Assembly: GCA_029948255.1 (NCBI GenBank)
Contig: JALIZF010001525.1
Location: 310,001-374,000 of the forward strand
Direction: 5' to 3'
DNA length: 64,000 nt
Origin: Telmatactis stephensoni
Taxonomy: Eukaryota > Cnidaria > Anthozoa > Actiniaria > Isophelliidae
Shown here: piece by piece, positions 56,401-64,000 of the stretch
Numbering within the stretch: the first letter of the stretch is position 1
Layout: every line of letters starts with the position of its first letter
The notes under the pieces: model-generated
The model's database searches: none
What the model saw: only the letters and a program-made list of their open reading frames with translations
Told to the model about the DNA's origin: nothing
Program-made: the position numbers and the translations under genes

Positions 56401-59400
56401 AGTGCCCCAGAGTTTCCTATTCTCCTGGATTGCTGTTACTATGGTAACACTGAATATCAATCCAGTGCACAGATTTTTGATGCAAGAAAATCACAGCCTA
56501 CCTGTTCTTGTGTTCGATTGTAAAGCTTTAAAAGTTGATTCTTTCTTTCTGTTTCGTGTTGAGCATCAAAAGGAGTTGGAAGGTCTGCAGGTTCCTGTCC
56601 AGTAGGAGTTCTTGCCTGTAAACAAGCAAATATGCACTCAAGAATAGTCCATGGATGTATTTGATAAATTTCAGCATGGAAGTTGATGGATGAAATTCAT
56701 GAGTGTTCTTACCTTCATCAATCTTGTAACACAGCTGTAATACTTGTCTTTGAGCTCTTCAATTGTTCGAGACTAAAATAAGAATAGAAGACAAAATTAT
56801 TATCAACACAGCAGTCAAACTACAGACCTGTTGCAGTAATTCCTGATCTGAGTATCGAAAACGTTTCTTACTCAAACCTTTTTCAATTGTTTTATCCTCT
56901 TCTAAGAATATTATTGTGAGCAATAACTGCAAATACAGTCAACTCTCTAAGGATCTGTAAGCAACCACCTCCCATAAGCACCCACTTTTTCTTGCACCAA
57001 GATTGGTTGCGCTTATGAGAGAGTTCACTGTATGCAAGTGCACTCACTGGGAAAATGTCTAAAACAATAATTTTCAACATTTTAGTGAGAGCCATGTTTC
57101 TTTTATCTGATATAGCCAGCTACAATAATCAACAAGTGTTATTACCTACATGTATATCAAAAAAATTATAAATTACAATATCAGACATACCTTGAATTTC
57201 TTTTTGTCATATCTGTCATGTATTACAATAAACCTCAGGTCAAATAGTCTGTAAAAATTACAATAATATTATAAATATTATGTGGTATCATCAGTATAAA
57301 TCAAATTGAAACAAATAAGGCAGCATACCTGCATAAATCAAAAAGATGGTCTGTTTCTTCTTTAGACCATGTTGACCCATCATTTAGATACATCTGAGAA
57401 ATAAATATTACACTGTCAAGTAAATGAGAATATTCATTTTGATAAATGGATGGATGGACAGTTAGATGAATGAATGGAAGAATGAATAGGTGAATGAATG
57501 ATTAAAGGAGGGAGGGAGGAAGGAAGGAAGGAAGGAAGGAAGGAAGGAAGGAAGGAAGGAAGGAAGGAAGGAAGGAAGGAAGGAAGGAAGGAAGGAAGGA
57601 AGGAAGGAAGGAAGGAAGGAAGGAAGGAAGGAAGGAAGGAAGGAAGGAAGGAAGGAAGAGATAGGACAGATGGAAGAAGGGAGAGAGAGAGGAAGGAGGG
57701 ATAGAGGAAGAGAGGGAGGAATGAGCAGATGAATGAATGGACAAATGAATATTAAATAATAGCATTAATTTACTTTCTTACCTTATATTCTTCATCTGTA
57801 TATGTAGGAACATCAACTTTCTAAAGCAAAAGAATCAAAATAAAACCTTTTGCTTTAATGTGATAATAGAGTAATTACAGCCATAAAATGTACCTTATTA
57901 AATCTTGCAAATGGATATTCCTTAGCGACATCAGTGGTTCTTCTCCAGTGATATAGAGTAGCCCCATCAGTTCGAGCTGGGTTGACAAAGGGAACCCATT
58001 TCCATGATCGAACATGTTTCCTGCCAAGTTTGGCTTTCATTTGTTTATAACCCTGTGTAGTATCTGATGGAGCCAATGGTGGGGAGTCCCTGCAAAAAGT
58101 AAACAGCTTAGCCATATCCATGTTAAAAGCAGAATCCATTCAGATCTGGCTTCACTCAAGAAACATTAACAAAACATCAAAATCTCAGAGACATGGATGC
58201 TAACCATTACAAAACAAGTCATCAATAGACCAACCAACCAGAGGACAACCCACTTGATTGGCCAATGATTAGAGCAGATTTGATAGTGTCAGATGGACCG
58301 TGCCATGCCATGACCATGTCATTGCTATGTTGTCTACAGAAACATTCCTAATAATTGTGAAGTGCAGTGTCTGTGCCATTTTCAGTCAAAAAATCTACTT
58401 TATGGAGGCTTTGCACCATCATGTGATGGCAGCTATGACAGGAAACACAACGAGTCTTTTCCCTCTGGGAAACTGAACTCTTTCTCACGTAAACAAGATT
58501 AGTCCAGACTCTATTGTTACTGCCTCCTGTCATGGCTGTCGTCACATGATGGTGCAAAGCCTCTATAAAGACTAGAAATGATCAAGTCTACACCACTGCC
58601 TGCAGATGAAGACTCTTTGTTGAAACTTCACATTCATTGGCAAATGACCACAATGAAGAGATAATCAAATAAGCATCCTTTAGACCAAATATTTTACCTG
58701 AATGAACTTTCAAAAGGGGTATGTGGGACCTCTTGTGTATTATTGGGTTAGCTAACAACTGACTTTTTAAGCCTTGGGGTTCAAAGCTCAATTTTCACGG
58801 CAATATTTTTACGGCATATCACCCCTAAATCTTGGCATGTAGACCAATTATTTTTGGTATGGCACCCTAGTATAGCCAATACATTCTCTATTCACAAGAT
58901 GATAATTATGGGTGCCATATCAAAAATGATGGGTCCACATGTTCAGAATTAGGGGTGCTTAATGCCATAAAAAGTTTTTTTCATGTAAACCAGGCTTTAG
59001 AATATCTACAGTGTGTATTATATTACCTGCTATCATTATAAAGAAGAGCAAAAAGTTCACGGTGCATTCCTTCTGGCCGTTTTAGTGGAACATCAGACAC
59101 CCTTTTTGGTTTCTTTAGCTGTACGTGATAAAAAAATAATGTTGTCACCATTGCATAGCTGCCAACCCCGAAGGCTTTCGTATCTGGAGATCAACATTTT
59201 TTCCTTAGATTTGGGTCAATTTTCACGCTCAAAATCTGGAGACTCCCGGATTATCCGGGAGGGTTGGCAGCTATGCCATTGTGTAATACATTTGCCCGGG
59301 GGGGGGGGGGGGGGGGGGGACCTTTAGTGATGCACCCCTACAACATCCAACATTTTGGTCATCCAGTAAGTTACATCTCCACCCACCCTGGATGTATTTT

Positions 59401-59768
59401 GCTATAAGCTAAGCAGCAGTTTTCACACAAAGTACCATGTGTCATTGATTGGCCATGTCTTATTCAATCAAAATGCAGACACAGCACAGCACAAACTTGG
59501 TCAAAGTCAAAAACTACTCCACACTGAAGTTATACTGAACTACACTTTTGAGAATACTCTACCTATGGTGTACAACTTCTGGATATCTTACATGAAACTA
59601 TATTACGACTTAAGGTTTCTACTTAAGCTATAATTACAATTTTGTGAGTATTTCTTAGGAATTCTAAATCAAACGTTCATTTACCTTCATGCCCGATACA
59701 ATGGCCTCCTTGGTTGGTGGGTAGGTACCCGGTTGTTCAAGCTCTAAAATATCACGTATATCACTCAT
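50475..59768 (-). CDS. DMAP1: DNA methyltransferase 1-associated protein 1
   Basis: DMAP1 (yeast Swc4) is a nuclear subunit shared by the NuA4/TIP60 acetyltransferase and SRCAP/p400 H2A.Z-exchange complexes. Seventeen exons give 462 aa, against 467 in human: 59768-59685, 59118-59027, 58089-57894, 57820-57782, 57393-57329, 57248-57191, 56772-56713, 56615-56502, 55682-55552, 55220-55154, 54232-54161, 54010-53938, 53138-53015, 52202-52153, 51980-51952, 51864-51796, 50540-50475. Visible features are SDIRDILELEQPG at the start, KRPEGMHRELFALLY, the WKWVPFVNPAR box followed by YPFARFNK, a SANT/Myb-like domain from about residue 145 (TWSKEETDHLFDLCRLFDLR, then VIHDRYDKKKFK), a charged coiled coil, MPSSVGTKKAKAVEQ, and a basic C-terminal tail. 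It is head to head with ALG2. Confidence 0.96.
51660..51713. repeat. (GAT)n-rich tract
   Basis: An imperfect GAT repeat lies in the last DMAP1 intron, directly abutting the 82-bp inverted duplicate. Confidence 0.7.
51706..51787. repeat. 82-bp inverted duplicate, copy 2
   Basis: This is the exact inverse of 49533-49614. It lies in the last DMAP1 intron, only 8 bp beyond the donor end of exon 16 (51796). Confidence 0.92.
52594..52831. mobile_element. Foldback element with about 90-bp arms
   Basis: GTATCGTCTGTGTTTTTTCT is inverted by TACACAGACGATAC. The arms share CAATATxAAACGCGCGCGCATG and GGAAGATATAGAGCA. A tandem partial copy of the left arm (CATGTCTCTGTACTATGATA) precedes it at about 52557. 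It lies in a DMAP1 intron between exons 13 and 14. Confidence 0.75.
53260..53772. mobile_element. Outer MITE, interrupted by a second element
   Basis: The outer arms are TAAAACCTATAATACGAGAA, then AGCACTCAGTTGATGTAAT, and their inverse ending AGGTTTTA. A different element sits inside (53324-53670). It lies in the DMAP1 intron between exons 12 and 13. Confidence 0.7.
53324..53670. mobile_element. Inner MITE nested in the 53260 element
   Basis: The ends CATGGTTCGTGCTTAAT and GAGTAGCACGAACCCTG are inverted. The arms contain TTCAAGG words facing each other. It is younger than the element it interrupts. Confidence 0.65.
54380..54598. mobile_element. Palindromic MITE, arms about 80 bp
   Basis: AATAGACCATTTCACGGTTG and CAACCGTGAAATGGCCTATT are inverted, and the arms continue through GGCTCAACCTCAGCCTCGA and GTGTAATATATTCTTTAGAA. 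It lies in the DMAP1 intron between exons 10 and 11. Confidence 0.85.
55301..55449. mobile_element. MITE family P1, copy 5
   Basis: Left end TAGAGCAGATTTCGTATGAG; right end TCATAAGAAATTTACTCTA; interior ACCGTGACCGTGTCAGTGCC. It lies in a DMAP1 intron, about 80 bp upstream of exon 10. Confidence 0.82.
56075..56168. repeat. C-rich imperfect tandem repeat
   Basis: CCCCCCAAAA, then a GTCATCTCCACAACCCCC-type unit, is repeated three times with variation in a DMAP1 intron. Confidence 0.6.
57520..57659. repeat. (AAGG)n microsatellite, about 140 bp
   Basis: About 35 uninterrupted GGAA units lie in a DMAP1 intron between exons 4 and 5, flanked by GA-rich and TGAATG-rich sequence. Confidence 0.95.
58270..58402. 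mobile_element. MITE family P1, copy 6 (degraded)
   Basis: The left end TAGAGCAGATTTGATAGTGT and interior GACCGTGCCATGCCATGACC are recognisable; the right end is eroded (AAAAATCTACTTTA). It directly abuts another palindromic element. It lies in DMAP1 intron 2. Confidence 0.55.
58400..58568. mobile_element. Palindromic MITE, arms about 43 bp
   Basis: TTATGGAGGCTTTGCACCAT and ATGGTGCAAAGCCTCTATAA are inverted. The arms continue through CATGTGATGGCAGCTATGAC. It lies in DMAP1 intron 2. Confidence 0.8.
58810..58972. mobile_element. Imperfect palindromic repeat
   Basis: ACGGCATATCACCCCTAAAT and ATTAGGGGTGCTTAATGCC face each other, as do TTTTTGGTATGGCACCC and GGGTGCCATATCAAAAA. It lies in DMAP1 intron 2. 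Confidence 0.6.
59153..59278. mobile_element. Short MITE with GCATAGCTGCCAACCC ends
   Basis: GCATAGCTGCCAACCC and GGGTTGGCAGCTATGC are inverted. Inside, CTCCCGGATTATCCGGGAG is itself palindromic. A 22-G run follows at 59298-59319. It lies in DMAP1 intron 1. Confidence 0.75.
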
Positions 59769-60258
59769 ATCGACAAAATAAACTAATCTAACGCTTCAGT
59801 AAATATGTGTAGTAGATATAGATTCTTGTATTTGCTTGAAATTTTGTTGCTTTGTACATAAAAATAGCAATTTTTTGCCTTCAAAATTATGAAGTTTTGA
59901 TCTATTTTGCCGCCATTTTGGTTTCAGTGCGCATGTCACTAGCCCTAGTCTCACGCGTTCGTCTTTTTGTTTGTTTCTTTTTTTTTCTTTTCTTCTTTTC
60001 AAAGTACAGCTTTTCAGTTCAAATTCGATAAGAATAAACTAGCAAGTTTTTAATTTTAAGATTCTGAATTCTTTATAATAACATTATTTTAATTTAGAGA
60101 AATACCTGACTTTACCGTTTGACACAGGTATCCCAGTCATGCGCTGTTTCTTGGGCTTCCTTTGGTAGCCAGAATCGCCAAAAATCTCCAGCTAGGATCA
60201 CTTCCTAGCACTTCCAAAGCAACGAAAATATTTGTAGGCTGAAGTGATTCTATCAAAT
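59769..60258. promoter_or_regulatory. Divergent DMAP1/ALG2 promoter region
   Basis: The 490 bp between the start codons hold both promoters. GCCGCCATTTTGG (59909-59921) is a YY1-type motif reading towards DMAP1, and GTGCGCATGTC next to it resembles an NRF1 half-site. A T-rich tract follows at 59965-60000. No TATA box is placed convincingly for either gene. Confidence 0.55.
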
Positions 60259-62274
60259 ATGGTCAAGGTAGTTTTTATCCACCCTGATCTAGGAATAGGA
60301 GGAGCTGAAAGATTCGTCGTTGATGCAGCACTTGCTCTGAAATCCCACGGACACGATGTCCATTTTGTAACAGCTCATCACGACAAGGGCCACTGCTTTC
60401 AAGAAACCAAAGATGGCACTTTGAAAGTCACTGCTGTTGGAGATTGGCTTCCGAGACAAACCTTTGGGCGTTTTTACGCTTTCTGGGCCTACTTTAGAAT
60501 GATTTATGCTGCTTTGTATTTGGTTTTCTTCTCTGGATTAAAGCCCCATGTGATAATGTGTGATCAAGTTTCTGCTTGTATACCCGTATTGAAGTTGAGC
60601 TCAGCCAAAGTGTTGTTTTATTGCCATTTTCCTGATTTATTGCTAACACAAAGAAAGAGTTTCCTGAAATGGTTGTATAGATGGCCTTTGGACTGGATGG
60701 AAGAGATGACTACAGGTAGAAATAATGAGAAATAAAAAATGAAAATGTTCAGTAAAAGTACAACTGAATAGAGTAGTTTCGTATGACTGTGAAAATGACA
60801 CCACACAGTCACAGCACGGTTACAGCAGAAATTTTAAATGTCATTATAAACAACGAGGTACTGACATAGCCATGGCACGGCCCAGTCCGTTTCACATTCA
60901 TACATTATCTGCTCTAGTAAACTAATAAATACTCCTTAAAATCTACATCTACATTTGTAATGACTGCTTTGTTCTGTGATATTACACTAGATATCTTTTG
61001 GAGCAACATTTGAAAATTAGTATAGCATAACAAGGTTCTTGACGATTTTGTGAGAACCTGCAACACCATTGCAACCAAAAATCACAGCCTATAAACACTG
61101 TATTGAAAGGAGTAGTCAACCCTACTAACAATCACAAAATCCTTTGAATTCCTTAACTTGTTTGCCTCAGTCTCTAAACTCATTGACAAAGTGAAAGAAT
61201 TGGCTAGTTTTTTTAATGAGTATTTCTTACTACAAACTTTTCACAGGATTGGCAGATGTTGTATTGGTGAACAGCAAATTCACTGCAGAAACATTCAGGA
61301 AGACATTCAGTACTCTCCAACAGATTGAACCTTCAGTACTCTATCCTTCTATCAATTTCAACTCTTTTCACATCCCTTTTGACGACAGTGACATCAAAGA
61401 GTTAATCCCTCCTACAGCAAGAACTGTGTTTTTGTCTATTAATCGTTATGAAAGAAAAAAGAACCTTCCACTTGCATTAGAAGCAATGGACTGGATTAAA
61501 AATAAACTTACTAATGAAGAATGGAAACAGACACATCTCATTATTGCTGGTAAGGATTTTATCACAACAACTCCTGTCAAAACATTTATACAAAATAAAG
61601 GCTTGCTTGCTCACTTATTTGCTTGCTTGTCTCCTTTCTTCCTTCCTCCCTCCTCCATTTCGTTCTGTCCTTCTTCCCTCCCATACTTCATTTCTTTCTG
61701 TCATTCCTTCCTTGACTGCTTCTGTTTTTCATTCCTCCCTCCCTTTTTTCCGACCTTCCTCCATTTCTCTTTTATTCACCTTTCTATATTTTCTTTAGGT
61801 GGATATGATGAACGAGTGACAGAAAACAAACAACACTACTTGGAACTTCAAGCCCTTTCATCTCGTTACCAACTAACAGACCACGTTACCTTCATAAGAT
61901 CATTCTCTGATACTCAAAAACTTGCCCTTCTCAAAAGATGTGACTGTCTTCTCTACACTCCTAGCAATGAACATTTTGGTTTAGTTCCTATTGAAGCAAT
62001 GTATGGAGAGAGACCTGTTATAGCTGTTAACAGTGGAGGACCTCTAGAGACTGTTGAACATGGAGAAACAGGATTCCTTTGTAATCCTGATGCAGAATCT
62101 TTTGCTTTGGCAATGGAGAAATTTGTGAAGGATAGAAGTTTAAGTGGGAAGCTTGGAAAGGCAGGGAGACCACATGTTATGAGCAAGTTTTCATTTAAAG
62201 TGTTCGCTCAGCAACTTCATGTTCTAGTATGTCGACTTTATTTGTCTTTATATGATGCTTATTCAGTAGATTAA
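60259..62274 (+). CDS. ALG2: Alpha-1,3/1,6-mannosyltransferase ALG2
   Basis: ALG2 adds the second and third mannoses from GDP-mannose to the growing dolichol-linked oligosaccharide on the cytosolic face of the ER. Three exons (60259-60715, 61247-61549, 61799-62274) give 411 aa, against 416 in human. Visible features are [19 protein letters not shown] at the N-terminus (GT-B nucleotide-sugar fold), a hydrophobic membrane-binding patch ([13 protein letters not shown]), [20 protein letters not shown], and the GT4 E-x7-E motif E311-E319 within [15 protein letters not shown], followed by [11 protein letters not shown] and GFLCNP. I chose ATG 60259 because [10 protein letters not shown] begins the family domain. 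Intron 2 (61550-61798) is 249 nt without an in-frame stop. Intron 1 holds a P1 MITE. Confidence 0.97.
60769..60916. mobile_element. MITE family P1, copy 7
   Basis: Left end TAGAGTAGTTTCGTATGACT; right end TCATACATTATCTGCTCTA; interior CACGGTTACAGCAGAAATTT. It lies in ALG2 intron 1. Confidence 0.82.
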
Positions 62275-62640
62275 GTCAAATTTTGATTTATTATCAAATT
62301 TTGATTTTTAGCATTAAAGCTGTGAATTATACAACATTTGTACCATTTTTACCAATTTTTTTTGTTCTTGATTTCTGATTGGCTGAGAGTCATAGTATAC
62401 AAGAGTACATATCGCAGAACATTGCTTAGCCATGACTTAGCTTTCTACATAGACATCTTTTGGGCTATCACACAATGCTAACCTCCCAGTGTTGCGTGAT
62501 GACCCAAAGGACATCTGCATCTAGGAGGCTAGTCATTAGTTTGCAACGTAATATTTTTCAAAGTGCAAGAAATGATCTACTGATCAAATGAGGATACAAG
62601 GTGATGCAAGTTTTTGCATGAGCCTGAATTGATTGGTGAG

Positions 62641-62831
62641 TTTACAGCACCTTTCATTATTACGCGGCCACTGAAGTTCAAGTACCAACATGCAAAAGGA
62701 GTTTTTTGCTAGCATCAATCAAAAGTATCAAAGGTACCAACTGATTATTTGTGATTGACAGTAGTGAAAAATGCCTTTTGCATGTTGATATTTGAACTTC
62801 GGTGGTTGCATAATTATAAAAGGTGCTGTAA
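62641..62831. mobile_element. Palindromic MITE
   Basis: TTACAGCACCTTTCATTATT and ATAATTATAAAAGGTGCTGTAA are inverted. The inner arms AACATGCAAAAGGAGTTTTT and AAAAATGCCTTTTGCATGTT also pair. Confidence 0.75.
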
Positions 62832-63276
62832 TGCATTGACTTGTAACTACTTGCATTGACTTGTTGCGTGCTCACTAAACAATGCTCACAATTTGATGGT
62901 ACAAGTTTGATTGGCTCCGACATTACATTGTTAGATTAGCATTGCATGACAAACCTATGACCTCTGCTAACAAGCAAACTCACTTGTAAGGGAACAGTTG
63001 GTTTTCATAGTTCTGTAGTATCATTGGTGCCATTCTGACCTGATCGTCACTTTATTTGACAGGTTCAAGATCCCAGTAGGCTCTCCCATCAATGGTCAGT
63101 AGTTAAAATTCTTGTAACTTTACTTCTTATATTTGCATTTTGTGTTTATTTTATGTCAGGAAAGAAGTTGTAATCATAAAACTGTTAGGACATTTTTATT
63201 ACAATTTGGTCTATGGTTGTTACAGAAAATGAAAATTAGAAAATATTGATGTTAGCAATTTAGTCCAATTTTTTTG

Positions 63277-63410
63277 TAGAGTGATCACACTTAACCTGTG
63301 AAATTGTACTAGCAAAATAATGCAAAATAGTACTATTAAACAAATGATTTTGTACTATTTAGTACTAATTAGATTTTGTACTTTTCCATGGGTTAAGTGT
63401 GATCACTCTA
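63277..63410. mobile_element. MITE with perfect 20-bp ends
   Basis: TAGAGTGATCACACTTAACC and GGTTAAGTGTGATCACTCTA are exact inverses with TA at each edge. The interior is rich in AGTACTA and TTTTGTACT words. Confidence 0.88.
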
Positions 63411-63664
63411 GTTTCAATAATTATGTTCAAAAACAAAATAGTAATTGTGTGGTTCCAGGAAATATCTAAACCTCTCTAACAGAAAGTTCTAGACAGGAGT
63501 GGGGTCAGAGGGATTGCAAAATTACAGAGTTTGTATAGAAATAAATTGGAAGTTCCAGTTGGGTGGTTGGGGGTCCTTTTTCAAATCTCCCCCTTTGTGT
63601 GATATGGATTTATTTTTACTGGGACCACACACTAGAAAGGGACATGTAGTTGTGTTGTATATAT

Positions 63665-63943
63665 AGTGTTGTGGTTTAATTTTTTCCACTGGTTTGAATT
63701 TTTTGAGATTTAGTTCCCAGTTGAGGGTTTTACAGCGGGTAATTAATAATAATAATAATAATAAAATAATGATAATTAATATACATGCATCTAGGTTTAC
63801 TTAGTAATTTCCAATCCTTTTCCCCTCCCTTCCACTCCCCTCTCCTCCCCTCTCCCTCTTCCTCTTCCTCTTCCCCTTCCCTCCCAAAAAATGCCCAACA
63901 AATTCAAACCAGTGAAAAAAAAAAAAAAAAAAATCCACAACAC
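63665..63943. mobile_element. Inverted-repeat element with internal microsatellites
   Basis: GTGTTGTGGTTTAATTTTTT, then CCACTGGTTTGAATTT, is inverted by AAATTCAAACCAGTG, poly-A, then CCACAACAC. Between them lie a TAA repeat and CCTCTTCC-rich sequence. Confidence 0.6.
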
Positions 63944-64000
63944 AATGACAATAATTAACCATGATTATTATCTAGGTATTTGGATGTAAAGTAATCTTTT

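Larger units (their letters stand above)
62275..64000. other. Downstream of ALG2, no gene seen
   Basis: The ALG2 3' UTR must begin here; ATTAAA at about 62313 is a possible poly(A) signal. The rest holds three palindromic elements, a (TAA)n tract near 63745, and T/C-rich sequence at 63820-63890. I see no coding exon. Confidence 0.55.

Noticed and set aside
57498..57765. Lys-Glu-Gly repeat frames on both strands
   Set aside because: They are translations of the (AAGG)n microsatellite.

Overview
This is a gene-dense stretch of an animal nuclear genome with many introns. All five well-supported genes have canonical metazoan protein families and GT-AG introns, plus one AT-AC intron. Two genes are tandem GABA-A/glycine-type Cys-loop receptors, and the non-coding DNA is packed with short palindromic non-autonomous transposons, tRNA-derived SINEs and microsatellites. 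There are no operons, Shine-Dalgarno sites, tRNA or rRNA genes, or CRISPR arrays. The overall look suggests an anthozoan cnidarian such as a coral or sea anemone. That assignment is an inference from gene style and repeat texture, not a sequence match.

Layout. Positions 1-6100 are AT-rich DNA with no recognised gene. At 7418-9050 (+) there is a coding-like stretch with correctly phased exons but in-frame stops, probably a decayed or truncated gene. HAUS3 (minus, 9279-18421, 16 exons, 616 aa) and TTC4 (plus, 18767-23375, 11 exons, 400 aa) stand head to head across 345 bp. Two tandem minus-strand Cys-loop receptor genes follow: receptor A (24829-32474, 8 exons, 443 aa) and receptor B (39544-46362, 7 exons, 440 aa). 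They are separated by about 7 kb holding a large minisatellite and perfect hairpins. After a 4 kb gap come DMAP1 (minus, 50475-59768, 17 exons, 462 aa) and ALG2 (plus, 60259-62274, 3 exons, 411 aa), again head to head, across 490 bp. The exon chains were assembled by hand. Each closes in frame with matching splice phases and gives a protein close to the usual family length, which is strong internal support.

Roles. HAUS3 (augmin, spindle microtubule branching), TTC4 (Hsp90/Hsp70 co-chaperone), DMAP1 (NuA4/SRCAP chromatin complexes) and ALG2 (ER lipid-linked oligosaccharide mannosyltransferase) are housekeeping genes arranged as two divergent pairs. The two receptors are neuronal-type ligand-gated channels that arose by tandem duplication. 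One intron separates them: exons 4 and 5 of A (209+83 nt) equal the single 292-nt exon 4 of B.

Most notable: both receptors have a GABA-A/glycine-like body (FxRQxW, FPxD Cys-loop, MPRVSY after M2), but their pore-entrance motif is Gly-Glu-Arg, as in cation channels, instead of Pro-Ala-Arg. Other points are an apparent U12-type AT-AC intron in TTC4, two adjacent near-perfect hairpins inside a HAUS3 intron, a 7-copy MITE family found only in the introns of three housekeeping genes, a 697-bp foldback element in receptor B intron 1, an in-frame stop-free intron in ALG2, and an 82-bp perfect inverted duplication beside DMAP1.
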